Positions 30,358 to 42,126 of a stretch of DNA of 64,000 bases are shown here, one piece after another; within the stretch, counting starts at the first letter, position 1; each line of letters opens with the position of its first letter. The notes under the pieces were generated by a model that was not told where the DNA came from, searched no databases, and saw nothing but the letters and a program-made list of their open reading frames with translations. A program made the position numbers and the translations under genes. This stretch comes from Hormiphora californensis (lineage: Eukaryota; Ctenophora; Tentaculata; Cydippida; Pleurobrachiidae). The stretch spans positions 6,463,298 through 6,527,297 of the forward strand of contig CM035353.1 in assembly GCA_020137815.1 (NCBI GenBank), given 5' to 3'.

Positions 30358-30956
30358 AGGACAGAGGAAGATCACGCCTATATCGCAAAGAAATCAGAGT
30401 ACAATCGATACCTTACCACGTCAGCTGGTTGAGGTATCATAAACTCCTGTCCCCCATGACCAAATGCAAACTGGCAAACTACTATTTTTTACAATTCCCT
30501 ACACCCCAACAGACATCTGTACAATACCCATGTGGCTTTTTGACAGAATTGCTATAATCATGCGTGTCATCAGCAGCAAAAGAAATGTCAGAACAACTGA
30601 ATTTGGTGCATACTGTACGGTGTCCATATAACACGTTCAAAACTCAAGATGAAAGATGGATCATGGACCTACGAACAGATGCTGCAAAAAAAGTTTGATA
30701 ATGAAATACTGGCATGTCAACGTATTAATATTAAAATTTAAGAAAACATAGTATATAGTTGTAATTATTAAATTATAGAGAATAAGGATCGGTTGATTGT
30801 TTATTAGCCGCATATCATATGAGAGAACGCAGCGACGGTTACCAAGGTCAAAAACAAGGGATGGTAACTTGGCATATAGATCACGAGTAAGTAAGGTATA
30901 GAACGGAGTCCTAGGCCCTATAGAGAGAAATATATTCTCTTAATATTTTATATGCA

Positions 30957-31150
30957 CCAGGTACCACCAGGTATACCAGCACATATTACTCTTTCTGGTG
31001 GCATGCAGGTCGCGTCGGAGGACGAGTAGGACCTGCTAAAGATGGACACCGTTAAAAACACCCCAGCACTTAAGAAAAGTACTCCACAACAAGTTACTGG
31101 AGGAACGCTGGAGGATAAGGAACTGCGACCAGAGGTCAACAGCACGAACG
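30957..31150 (+). pseudogene. Third, degenerate copy of SEDEYDLLKMD segment
   Basis: ITLSGGMQVASEDE is followed by a TAG where the other copies have tyrosine, then DLLKMDTVKNTPALKKSTPQ and LEDKELRPEVNSTNG up to a donor-like gtaatt at about 31151. The matching segments are at 2815-2860 and 8880-8930. Here it is detached from the MDKKKK exon. Confidence 0.5.
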
Positions 31151-31327
31151 GTAATTACTGGGCTACATATAGCATGGCAAACTTTTCAGGTCGTTTTCAA
31201 GCTTGGTCTTCCAGAGTGAGCTACAAATCTGGGCAGGCAAAGTACACGACTATTTTGTGGATATGAATTATACATAGGGATGAAGAAAACCATTACCAAC
31301 AAATCCCAATGGAGACTGTTCATCATT

Positions 31328-32678
31328 AGGCCAGTCATATGACGTCGATATATCGCTGAAAAAGGAAGTAATTGATCTAAAAGCGATTCCACTTCCAGGG
31401 CCCTCCAATGGGTCTCTACAACCACCAAAAAAATTTACCGCGGGTACCGCGATGTAGAAATCGGTCATTTCCGGGTTTATTTTGCACCTGCATAAATATA
31501 GGCTAGGACGAATGCGATATACGGTAAAAACCGTCTTTGGAAACAAGTAGAAAAGAAATCAAGGGCACCAAAGTGTGTAGCGTCCTCGCATTAGTGGGGG
31601 TAGGTGCTGGAATTAAGTCTCTATCTTATCAGGTTAATTAGATAATTGGATAATTAGATGCGCACATAGCCGTTTTATGGTTATACGGTAAAAACCATCT
31701 TTGGAATGGAGTAGAGAAAAAACCGAGGGTACTAGAGTGATCAGCGTCCTCGAATTAGTGGGGGTAGGTACCAAAATTAAGTTCCTATCTCATCGCGTTA
31801 ATTAGATAATTGGATAATTAGGTATGCGCATAACCGTTTTTAGGTTACATGGCTATAGCCACTTAGGAATGGTTTAGAGACTTTTCATTGGTGCCATTTT
31901 GTAGGCAATAGCCAAGTTATTGGGGGTCGACGTCGGACTTTTAAGCTCTATATTCAACCGTTTAGCCGTTATTTGGCTTTAAAGGTGCTCAAAGTGAGCA
32001 AAAAAGCGGTAAAAATACCGATTTTGAGCACCTTTAAAGCCATATAACGGCTAAATGGTTGAATATAGAGCTTAAAAGTCCGACGTCGACCCCCCATAAC
32101 TTGGCTATTGCCTACAAAATGGCACCAATGAAAAGTCTCTAAACCATTCCTAAGTGGCTATAGCCATGTAACCTAAAAACGGTTATGCGCATACCTAATT
32201 ATCCAATTATCTAATTAACGCGATGAGATAGGAACTTAATTTTGGTACCTACCCCCACTAATTCGAGGACGCTGATCACTCTAGTACCCTCGGTTTTTTC
32301 TCTACTCCATTCCAAAGATGGTTTTTACCGTATAACCATAAAACGGCTATGTGCACATCTAATTATCCAATTATCTAATTAACCTGATAAGATAGAGACT
32401 TAATTCCAGCACCTACCCCCACTAATGCGAGGACGCTACACACTTTAGTGCCCTTGATTTCTTTTCTACTAGTTTCCAAAGACGGTTTTTACCGTATATC
32501 GCATTCGTCCTAGGCTATATTTATGCAGGTGCAAAATAAACCCGGAAATGACCGATTTCTCCATCGCGGTACCCGCGGTAAATTTTTTTGGTGGTTGTAG
32601 AGACCCATTGGAGTGCCCTGGAAGTGGAATCGCTTTTAGATCAATTAGTTCCATTTCACAACGTCATATGACTGGCCT
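31328..32678. mobile_element. 1.35-kb near-perfect palindrome
   Basis: The left arm (31328-31993) and right arm (32022-32678) are reverse complements over about 660 bp, with a handful of differences and one small indel near each outer end. The spacer is 28 bp (gtgagcaaaaaagcgg...). Outer ends read taggccagtcatatgacgt. Each arm also contains an internal duplicated module (tacggtaaaaaccgtctttg, then attagataattggataatta) in two versions. No coding capacity and no clear target duplication. Fits a foldback element or an inverted duplication. Confidence 0.95.
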
Positions 32679-32679
32679 A

Positions 32680-33830
32680 CATGTTAGAATGGTTTTGAAT
32701 GTGTACTACACTTTTAATTGGTGCTAGACAGAGCAACATACCACATGATGGAGCTATCATCTGAGCCCTAATAGACCAGAGTAGCAACTATAAAATAACA
32801 CACCATGATGTAAAATGTAGAGAGAGGTGGGAGAAATAATAAATACAGTACATTTAACCCATGATAGCAGTTTCAGAAGATGACATTAATATGTCACAAA
32901 CAAGAATTTGTGTCAAGATGTTCATGGTAATGATGAACGTCAGAGGTTCTAGAGGTGGATTTATTGATAATAGAATTGATGTACATTAGAGAATTATATG
33001 TAAATTAGAAAACTAAAGTAGATTGGAAAACTGTTGGTTCCATGAGTTACTGATTAGTTCTCAAAGGAAGAGTACCAAGCTAGAGAGAGAGCATGATACT
33101 ATCATCATTAGTTGTTGCTTTGAGCATCAACTAATCCATTATATCGAAGTTGGAAGAGACGGGAATAAGAAATACGGGAGCGCTCTCCCCCAAGAAGAGA
33201 GGGGAGCAACAGTTACTTTTTTAATTGAACAACAAACTTAATATAAAGTCGGCAGAGAATTATGCAACATATGGCATAATATTAATTACTAATTGTTAAT
33301 ATTAATACAGTAACACAACCATTCAAACATCTTTTAGGTTGCAATCATGATTTTATCGATCAGCTGTCAGCTTTAGGACTAACCGTGAGCAGATCATCAC
33401 TGTACTATCTGAGAAAGTACGCCGCTGAAAACCGGGAAAACCTCCTAATAATAATAACTTCCAGACCAAGGATCAGATAAAATCGAAGGCCTGAATATAA
33501 ATTTATAAATACGTGTGTGTGGTAACAAATTAAATATAAAATCTGCAGAGAATTAGGGAACATATGGCATCATATTAATTAGAAGACAAAGAACAAAGCA
33601 CAGTGCGGTAACGCGACAGTCAACCGAATGAAATGAGAGATAAGCCGAGAACGCGGGAGAATATGCGAGATGAAAGAGCACATGTATGTGATGCGTGTTG
33701 CGCGCACTCTTCATACAGAGAACTGGTCCGCGCGTTACTGTTTGTCACGATTTACAACTGTGACCATTGAACTGTGACATAGGAAGTCGTCTACTGTGAA
33801 CTACTCACGACAATCCTCAATATCACTGCG
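32680..33830. other. No recognised gene
   Basis: AT-rich, with one 72-codon frame (33023-33241) of no known type and a decayed stretch from 33590 containing gcgcgc motifs. Nothing further is supported. Confidence 0.5.
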
Positions 33831-35629
33831 CTGGCAAGCGCAAAGGTGGCCCCATCCAACCCCCCCAAAAAAATAGCCCCAAAAACGGCCCGCTTGCTCA
33901 CAGCGTATATATAGTTATTTCATACTTTTAGCCCATTTTGACACGCCATAACTCCGCAACCGGATGAGCTAGGAAGCTGAAATTTTGTACTCAGAAGCTT
34001 CTTGTTGACATCTATCGATAGTAAAAATTTGAAGTGGCTAGCTCATTTTGTTCAAAAGTTATAACACCACCCCCAAAACAGAAAATTCAGTGTGGGGATA
34101 ACTAGGTTGATATCCTTATTATAATTTGCAAATGCGTGGCGTGATGGTGAGGAGGAGGATGTAGTATCCCACGTGCAAATGGTGGGGGGTTGCCAAGGAG
34201 GTGCCATAGCCCAGCTACGCAGCGGGTGATTGAAGGCTGCACGTGCGGGTTGGTGCAGTGGGTGAGAGGGGTGCTCCTGGGTGAGGGAGAGTGTGGGAAT
34301 TTTGGTCAACGGGTGCTCTACTTCAACGGGTTTTCTAGTCTTAATTAAAAGATGCAAATGAGTGGCGTGATGGTGATGATGTCCTATCCACACGTGCAAA
34401 TGGTGGGGGGTTGCCAAGGAGGTGCCATAGCCCAGCTACGCAGCGGGTGATTGAAGGTTGCACGTGCGGGTTGGTGCAGCGAGTGAGAGGGGTGCTCCTG
34501 GGTTAGAGGTGGGTATTTCGGGTCAACGGGTGCTATACTTCAACGGGCATTCTAGTCCTTATTATAATAAGCAAATGAGTGGCGTGGTGGTGAGTAGTAT
34601 GATGACCTATCCACACGTGCAAATGGTGGGGGGTTGCCCTGGGAGGTGGCTTGGGAGGGGTATGGTAGGTTGTGGGGGGATACTGCACGTGCATGTTATT
34701 GGTTGTTTGTTGTGTGTTCCTGTTGTGTTTCGTGGTGTTTTGGGATCTACTGCTGGGGTCGCCATGATTACCAAAGCCATTCTACCTACGTACCCCGTCG
34801 ATTCTCTACACAGCTACAATTCTACGGATCTTTACCACCTGATTCTACATGTTATTCAGCGGAATTTCCCTTGATGTTTATCACCAGCGCTCTACCACTA
34901 CCAACCTCCGTATTCTTTACCCCGACATGGAGAGACAAAGAGTGAGAGGGGGGCATAGAGACGGGGGGGGGGGGGGGGGGTGTGTTATAGGACTTAACAA
35001 TGGGCTTTCTAGTCCTTATTATAATAAGCAAATGCGTGGCGTGATGGTGAGGAGGAGGATGTAGTATCCACACGTGCAAATAGAGGGGGTTGCCAAGGAG
35101 GTGGCTTGGGAGGGGTATTGGAGGGGGATACTGCACGTGCATGTTGTTGGTTGTTTGTTGCGTGTTCCTGTGTTGTTCCTGTGGTGTTTTGTGATCTACT
35201 GCTGGGGCCCCCATGATTGCCAAAGCCTTTCTACCTACGTACCCCGTTGATTCTCTACACAGCTACAATTCTACGGATCTTTATCACCTGATTCAACATG
35301 TTATTCAGCGGGATTTCCTTTGATGTTTATCACCAGCGCTCTACCACTATACCAACCTCCGTATTCTTTACCCCGACATGGAGAGACGAAGAGTGAGAGT
35401 GGGGGCATATAGACGGGTGGGGGGGGGGGCTGTTGTAGGACTTAACAATGGGCTTTCTAGTCTATATTATAAAGCAGAGATGCTTGCAAGACAATTGGTT
35501 TTTTGGGGGTTTTTAGGGGTCGCACGTGGAAAATTGACGTGTTGTTAGGGGTGTTTGGTGGGGCTTGGAGAGTGCACGTGCGTGTGTAAAGGTTTTCTAA
35601 TCTTGGGGGATAATAGCGCTTTTGAAATA

Positions 35630-36245
35630 CAGTCGGACCCCGATTTAACGGCCCCCGATTTAGCGGCACCCCGATTTAACGGCAGGATAAATTTCCCCCA
35701 AAACTTTTTGAAATTTTTTTTTGAAATTTTTTTGAAAATTTTTTGAAAATTTTTCAAAGGTGTATCAACCACGTCAGAATCGTGTTTCGAATCGGTGCAT
35801 CTTATTGCATGTCTTGCCGGTAATTAGACGGTTCGAATAACGAACAGATATGTGATCCGCATGAGGCCCATCGAATCAAAATTTTGACACGTCTTGTTAA
35901 ACTGGGTCCATGGGGATCACCGTATCGGTTCGTTTCGAACCGTCTAATTAGCAGCAAGACATGCGATAAGATGCACTGATTCGATAAACGATTCGGACGT
36001 GGTTGATATAGTACCTTAGAAATGTTTATAACTTTTTTTGAAAATTTTGAAAAATATTTTCTTTTTCTATAACAGAAATGATCATGTAATCAATACATGG
36101 ACATTGTAGAGGTGTTTTCGTATAGCATTTTTGACAAAAATAGGGTTTTATAGGCCAAATATGCTCTACCCCGATTTAACGGACACCCCGATTTAACGGA
36201 CAAAACCCTTTCCCCCGAGGGTGCCGTTAAATCGGGGTCCGACTG
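35630..36245. mobile_element. Pogo/Tigger-like non-autonomous element 1
   Basis: Ends cagtcggaccccgatttaac and the inverse, between TA at 35628-35629 and 36246-36247. The sub-terminal zone repeats accccgatttaacgg three times at the left and more than twice at the right. An internal palindrome (about 35764-36004) has arms gattcgtgtttcgaatcggtg-like and taattagacggttcg. The TA target and cagt...gaccccgattta ends match the Tc1/mariner pogo/Tigger style (from memory). Confidence 0.9.
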
Positions 36246-36565
36246 TAGCTTGAGATTATCTTTCTAATGAGCCTTGGAATTTTGAAATTGGTTGAGAAAT
36301 GACTGAGTAATGGGGGAAATGGTGAAAAATGAGGGAAAATGTGGGGTTCTGAACTGCTTCAGATCACAGATTGAGAGAGGGTGAGGGGAGTGTTCATTAT
36401 GGCGTTATAGGGGAGTGAAAAGAGGGTGAGATGGAGTGAATAGGGGACGATATGATTCAATAGGGGCCCGAGGGGAGTAAGAGGGCGGAGGGGGATAAGA
36501 GGGGTGAGGACTGAGGGGAGTCAACAGGGGGAAGGGGGCGTGGTGTATGATCTCGCGACCGGAGG

Positions 36566-36588
36566 TGCCGCGAAGCGGCGCCGTAGGG
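36566..36588. repeat. Tight GAA-triloop hairpin
   Basis: ggtgccgc-gaa-gcggcgcc: an 8-bp stem with one imperfect pair closing as GC-GAA-GC. It lies inside composite copy 2. Confidence 0.7.
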
Positions 36589-36924
36589 AGCAATGTAGGC
36601 ATGAGCCAGGGATCGGGATTGAAAGGAGTCAATAGGGTGTGAGAGTTTTTTGTTCTTTTGCCTGGGCTCTCTAGTCTCTATTATAATTTGGAGATGAACG
36701 TCGAAGTGATGGTCGTTCGTTCAGTGCGTTTCTACGCGACAGACTGCTCCTTCATAAAACACTTTATAGGCCCAAAGCTGTAAAGCTGTTCCTCACACTT
36801 TTGGAACTTCCAGTGAAAGTTTATCAATATTTTCGAATGACTTTTAACATGTCAGTCACCATAGTTACCAATTCAGTTGCCATGGCAACCGTTGTGTTGA
36901 AGTTGAAAGGGACGAAAAGAACCG

Positions 36925-37005
36925 CCCGGCGAAGCCGGGTGGGTTATCAAAAGGCCCTCACTTGAGGCGCACCCAATGGGTGCGCTAGTATACATATATA
37001 TATAC
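36925..37005. repeat. Two hairpins followed by tagtatacatatatat
   Basis: The hairpin cgcccggc-gaa-gccgggtg is followed 25 bp later by gcgcacccaatgggtgcgc (a perfect 8-9 bp stem), then tagtatacatatatatatac. A stem-loop just before an AT-rich ctagta-type end resembles the 3' termini of Helentron/Helitron2-type elements (from memory). The array borders in this element (ctagtc-ttattataa) have the same flavour. Inference only. Confidence 0.5.
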
Positions 37006-38036
37006 ATAGATAGACGTATAGACGCTTTGTTACCTTCCGTTTGGTCCCAGTTTGAGACAAACCAGACATCGTACGACCTTAAACCAAGCGGCATTCGACA
37101 GATAATTGTCTCGTGCATGTACCCATCTGGGTGGCGACTCTCAATCTTACCTATGACGCGCGCAATGACGTCACGAGTGACGTCATTGCGCGAGATCGAC
37201 TAACTTTTTTCAAACGCCTCTAGCACCCTGAAGACGTGTTCCGATTTCTGATTTGACGAAAAATCGTTACCGGCAAATTGTCTGAACTTTCAGTTACTAT
37301 ATTGCGAATTTTCGTAGCTCATCATTTTGAGCCCTTAAATCGCGTCGGAAGTCAAAAATTTGACGAAAAATTCAGTAAAATGAACGTTTTTCGAGCAAAA
37401 ACTCCCTTTCCTGACCACTGTGGTCAATGATACTTTACAAGCTCCTTCAAGGTATTCATTCAAAATATATTGTGATGCAATTACGTCGTTACGACGTCAC
37501 TAATTACGTCAGATGACGTCATAATGACGTCAAAATTACGATTTTCACAGAAATTCGTCTCGTTTCTCATATAACACATCATTTTGACAATTTTACATCA
37601 TGAAATAATGTCATACTGACATTAGAAACCAAAAAGGGACCTAAATTAAGCCAAAAACTAATTGGAATTAGTTGGCGGGAAAGGTGGCCCACTTACACCT
37701 TTGCCTGATGCCGGGTTTTATTTTAAAATGTATCAGGGATATATAAGAGGTGAGTGAAATAGAGAAAGAGAAAGGGTGAGAGAGAGAGATTGAGATACCG
37801 ACGTGACGTGAAGAGAATGACAGTTCGTGGTACCCGGTAGCAGCAAAAGGTGTAAGTGGGCCACCTTTCCCGCCAACTAATTCCAATTAGTTTTTGGCTT
37901 ATGGGTAACCCATTATATAGCAAGCTGACGAGATCAAGGATGATATTAATTGGGCCGCTTTGATGGCAGATGAGTCAAATAATCCAGCGTCAATAAGTTA
38001 GCTGAGCGTTTGTATTCGCTTTGTTAATCGGGACGG

Positions 38037-38300
38037 GTGCATCTGGGAAATGTACCGACTGAGAAAGCTGCAGCTGCAGATTTAACTAAAGCAATTTTGG
38101 AGGTAGTGGCCGACAAGGAGAAGTTGGTAGGGGTATCTTTTGACGGGGCACCATGCATGAGAGGCAAGAAGAGTGGTGTACAGAAACATATCAGGGACGT
38201 GATACCAACAGCATCGCTTTGTCATTGTATCAATCACCGACTCAATCTTGTAATTAAAGACTCGTTATCCAATTTGTTTGACAGTGGTCATCCAACATAA
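38037..38300 (+). pseudogene. hAT transposase central fragment
   Basis: The frame reads HLGNVPTEKAAAADLTKAIL, LVGVSFDGAPCMRGKKSGVQ, then HIRDVIPTASLCHCINHRLN and LVIKDS, ending in a stop. V-x-x-DGA-x-x-M-x-G-x-x-x-GVQ followed by C-H-C-x-NHRLNL is the second catalytic-Asp block and the C/H-x-H-x-LNL motif of hAT transposases (ZMYM1-like group). It could be part of the same family as the C-terminal piece at 5.6 kb, but the two are 32 kb apart. Broken and immediately followed by a MITE. Confidence 0.75.
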
Positions 38301-38311
38301 TTGCCATACCT

Positions 38312-38485
38312 CGACGTGAAATTCGACGAGAATCTCGACCTGGAATGAGGCGCGCATTCGTAGTGAGAGAGACACAAAGACTAGCGAGAGAAAAGAGTTG
38401 AAGCGCGACATCATTTTCTTACTGCGGCACATCTCTCTGATGCGCGGCTCATTCCAGGTCGAGATCTAGGTCGAATTTCACGTCG
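38312..38485. mobile_element. About 174-bp palindromic MITE
   Basis: Arms cgacgtgaaattcgac, then aatctcgacctggaatgag are inverted at the other end (ctcattccaggtcgagat ... gtcgaatttcacgtcg). The internal region is purine-rich. Target duplication not clear. Confidence 0.8.
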
Positions 38486-38768
38486 GAATATGTCGGAGGA
38501 CCACTGTGAAATAGAGACCAGAGGGAACTGTTATATAGGAGAGAGGATTCGTTCTAGTGCTTTTTACCCATAATAATTGATTGTATTGAGAGATCCCACT
38601 TAAAAGTGGCAAAAGTGGCAAAGTAGCAAAAGTGGCAAAGTAGCAAAAGACAGGCTCCAACCAATACATGGTGGAATCTAGATTAATCTTCCGCCAGCGG
38701 CCAAAAATGCAACTAACGCAAATCTCACGAGGAGACACCATTGAGACTCCCCACCCCCTTTGCATATA

Positions 38769-39852
38769 CAGTCGGACCCCGATTTAGTGGCCCCCGATTT
38801 AGTGGCACCCCGATTTAGTGGCAGGATTTTTTTCCCAAAAAATTTTTTGAATTTTTTTTTGAAAAAAGCCACGTCCGAATCGTGTTTCGAATCAGTGAAT
38901 CTTATCGCATGTCCTGCTGCTAATTAGACGGTTCGGAACGAACCGATACGTGATCCCCATGGGGCCATTGAATCATAAGTTCGATTCGATGGAATCACGT
39001 TTCGATTCGTTTCGAACCGTCTAATTAGCAGCAGGACATGCGATAAGATGCACCGATTCGAAACACGATTTGGACGTGGCTGGTATACCTTTAAAAAATT
39101 TTAAAACTTTTTTTTGCAAAATTTTACAGTACGATTGTCAATGCTTTGATCGGTGCTCCCCATAAATTTTGAGAGAAAAAGTTATTTTGAAATTTTGATA
39201 CTTCCTCACCCGCTTAGGGTGCCCCGACTCGGCATGGTATCACGTATCGGTTCGTTTCGAACCCGCTAATTAGACAGGACATCCAGGAAGCTGCACCGAT
39301 TCGAAACACAAATCGGACGGGCTGGTATAACTTCGAAAATTGTTCACAATTTTTTTGAAAAATTTATTTCATAGTTTTCTATTTCTAATCAGAAATGATC
39401 ATGTCATCAATACATGAATATTGCATATAACAGTTAGAGGTGTCTTTAGTCTTAGTATAGCATTTCGGGCATAGAATAGGTTTTTATGGGCCAAATATGG
39501 CTCACCCCGATTTAGTGGCACCCCGATTTAAAGTCGAATTTTTTAATCAAGGGACAGGGGGCCGCGCATTTACAAAGTCTTTTTGCGCGTGCTAAATGTT
39601 TTTGCTCATATCTCCTCTTCCTGATAAGATAAAGACTTGATCTTGGTTGCGTTGAAAAGGTCTTAAAATTATCTTTCCAACGCTTCCGGGTTCAAGTCTT
39701 AAGATTGCCAGGAACTTGATCTCGATTGTCACGCGCAAATACAACGCCGCGCGACCTCTCTGAATGCGCGGCCCCTGTCCCTTGATTAAAAAATTCGACT
39801 TTAGTGGCAGGATTTCTTTCCCCGAGGATGCCACTAAATCGGGGTCCGACTG
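38769..39852. mobile_element. Pogo/Tigger-like non-autonomous element 2
   Basis: Same ends as element 1 (cagtcggaccccgattta) between TA at 38767-38768 and 39853-39854; here the repeat reads gatttagtggc instead of gatttaacggc. An internal palindrome of about 200 bp is centred near 38972 (arms taattagacggttcggaacg and cgaaccgtctaattagcag). It contains a nested MITE at 39531-39801. The repeated g/t difference suggests two subfamilies. Confidence 0.9.
39531..39801. mobile_element. 271-bp MITE nested in Tigger-like element 2
   Basis: TIRs aagtcgaattttttaatcaa then gggacaggggcc are flanked by TA at 39529-39530 and 39802-39803. Its insertion splits the right sub-terminal repeat of the host element (gattta/tagtggc). 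Contains gcgcgc-rich ends and gatcttggttgcgttg, which also occurs at about 54211. Confidence 0.9.
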
Positions 39853-40067
39853 TAATATAAATCAGCAGAACTGAAAGCTAACATCACCACATATTCGACC
39901 CAAAACAAACTTGGTAGGGAATTTTACTGTTTAAAAAGGGTTAACAACAAGATTGAAGAAGTAAAAGGTACATCATATTCATATCTTATAAATCACTATT
40001 ACTTCACCATGACTTGTTAGATAATGTACTATGAATGCTAATACCCTAACCAACTGCCAGCTGATTA

Positions 40068-40610
40068 CTGAAAAGAGAGATATTGCGGTCTGTTGCAAAA
40101 GGAGTATTGGACCCGCCACCCATTACATCTCTATTACAATTTAACAATCTTGCGGTAGAAAATGCTGAACCAAGAAATCTCAAACAACGATCAAAAGAGT
40201 GGTTCAGTTTTCGGGAGGGGTACACTCTTCGAGTGATCCTCTTTGGATTCTTTGGGTTAGATAAAGCTAAGGCTATTGAATCTGATATTCTAAAAACCTT
40301 TCTATCTGTTCAGGTAACTAAAACATTTTTCTTCCCTCGAACTGTGTGTGTAATGTTGTAAAAAATGGTAGTGCGGGTAACTTAGCTGTTAGCGTTCAAC
40401 TGTTTTACCACTTCTGTTTAGGGAAACATAGCTGCTGATATTGACGTTAATAGTCTGGATACAAAGACAGTAGATCAACTGAAGGAGATACTAAGGGATC
40501 TTTGTTTACCGTTATCCGTACCAACATATCTCCAACATATCTCGTGTTTACCTTGTTTACCGTTATTCGGGAAAAAGGAAGTTCTAAAGAGCCGGATACT
40601 ATATACGTAG
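40068..40610 (+). CDS. Two-exon gene fragment with SAP-like motif
   Basis: Exon 1 (about 40068-40313) encodes LRSVAKGVLDPPPITSLLQF, NAEPRNLKQRSKEWFSFREG and DILKTFLSVQ, ending at cag/gtaact. Exon 2 (40422-40610) begins after tttag and reads GNIAADIDVNSLDTKTVDQL, KEILRDLCLP..., GKKEVLKSRI and a TAG. Both junctions are phase 0. L-K-E-I-L-x-x-L-x-L-P then GKKEVLKSRI is a SAP DNA-binding motif, but it is split by 17 codons arising from a 51-bp direct duplication (ttgtttaccgttat repeated). Probably a nuclear, DNA-associated protein fragment. Confidence 0.5.
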
Positions 40611-40956
40611 AGATACGTAGAGATACGTAGAGATATTATATATGTAGAGAAGACAAACCAAGGCGACAACAACGGAGATGACCAGCACCAGGTATGTACA
40701 TTGTATACAATAGCGATGGATTAAATTTATATTTGAGGCGAGGCAGCATATCGAAAATGCCATACATTTGGAGCGGGTGGCCATTGCAACTGCAACAGAC
40801 CAACTGAGGAAGAGAAGATGGTAGTGACTAGTGAGGCGAGGCTTTTCATATAGTAGGTATAAAGAAGAATATACTTACAAGAGTTCAAGCTTTATTATTA
40901 TTAGTATTTAATAATATTTCTACATGCAATGACAACTTCTAACACAAACTACTAGG

Positions 40957-41235
40957 ATGTGCTGTACAGTGTTCAGTGTTCACTGTTCACGGCGTGGGAT
41001 ACAGGGACATGTACGTGGGAGATCAACACCACTCCCAAAACAACTAACCCAAAAGTTTGAACTCCATGCAATTAGGTATGATGTTTTGAGAGAGGGACTG
41101 GTCAACTATTTACTGAAAAAGTACACTAAGTTCTCCTTTTATGACAAGGAAGATGCAAACAGCAGTTATGGGAAGGAAGAAGGGGAAAAACTGCAGGACA
41201 CATTGAGGCAGTATCTTCTGAAAAATGTTAGTTAC
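40957..41235 (+). CDS. Unrecognised exon, helical
   Basis: The frame includes LPKQLTQKFELHAIRYDVLR, EGLVNYLLKKYTKFSFYDKE and EGEKLQDTLRQYLLKN. The coding-like part ends before a (ctgt)n run (41264-41283). Helical and charged; no family recognised. The start codon and acceptor are uncertain. Confidence 0.3.
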
Positions 41236-41605
41236 GAGTTCATTTACAGCCTCCCCTATCACTGTCTGTCTGTCTGTCTGTCTGCACGAAGAAAAAATGA
41301 AGAAGACAGAGCGGGGAAGGATAATGGATATCATTATATTAAAAATTCTAATAAAAATAGTTACGAATTATATAATGCTCCATTTACGGCCTTTTTATTT
41401 TATAAAAAACGGGGCGCACGAATGGTAGTCTAACTTGGCAAGACCATCGTAAATGTCTCTCTGAATTCATTCAAAACTGTAATATCCTTTTTCTGGTTAA
41501 ATGAGTTTCGAGATACTCCATTAGCACACAAATTCCATTCCTACAACAAACACAACATGGCATGACAGCAAAGAGGGTATCCCTTACTGATCATTTCTGG
41601 TGTTA

Positions 41606-41985
41606 ATGGACACATTGGAAATGAAAAGATTCCAGTTGTTTTGGAAGAAAGATCACGTAAGTTGGATGGAAGCGAAAGAGCTATATAAAGGCGATCCTGT
41701 AATTGCAGTCGCCAGTAAGTTGGAATGGCCTCGGCTGTTCAGGGAAACTTCTTGCAAGGTAAATAGTTTCCTCCGAGTCCAATATTATACTACAAAAAGT
41801 CAATTATACGTATATGTCACATATTTCCAATGATAATTATAGGTTTTTAGTTACCATCCCGTTAGATCTTATTATACGTGCAATAATTCTCCCAGGTCTA
41901 CAGAAAGTTAATGGACAAACTTGCCTACTATTTTCAACTGCGACGAGAAAGGGGTCAGCACTGTTTCGATTCCCTAATATCATAA
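41606..41985 (+). CDS. Two-exon small gene, about 80 residues
   Basis: ATG at 41606 opens MDTLEMKRFQLFWKKDHVSW, MEAKELYKGDPVIAVASKLE and LFRETSCK, ending at aag/gtaaat (41758). The second exon (41896-41985) starts after tctcccag and reads VYRKLMDKLAYYFQLRRERG, QHCFDSLIS, TAA. The junction is phase 0 and both exons are stop-free. The product is rich in aromatic and basic residues; no domain is recognised. One of the tidier gene models here, yet still unsupported by homology. Confidence 0.4.
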
Positions 41986-42126
41986 ACGAGGGAACCCACG
42001 AGGAGGTCTATAAAGGAGAAGAAGTGGAGAACAGTGTAAGGTAAAACAAGAGGTGGATCAAGAGTTGTCAGGGACACCCTCAGCCACACGAAGGACCGCG
42101 AATCTCTCAATTAAGTCATTCAATAG

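Larger units (their letters stand above)
34111..36672 (-). repeat. Inverted tandem array inside composite copy 2
   Basis: Unit borders (ctttctagtc plus tattataa) fall at about 34335, 34553, 35012, 35459 and 36672, giving units of about 220, 218, 459, 447 and, after removing the insertion, about 600 bp. Each carries cacgtgcaaatggtgggggg and cacgtgc motifs as in copy 1, but on the opposite strand. A G18 tract lies near 34963-34980. Confidence 0.8.
33833..37901 (+). mobile_element. 4.1-kb composite element, copy 2
   Basis: Starts tcactgcgctggcaagcgc and ends gtttttggctta like copy 1, between flanks caata and tgggtaac, again with no target duplication. The left 280 bp and the right 930 bp are about 90 percent identical to copy 1. 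The middle differs: the 430-bp-unit array is in reverse orientation and longer, it contains a 616-bp pogo/Tigger-like insertion, and it has an extra 700 bp with tight hairpins. No replicase frame. Confidence 0.65.
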
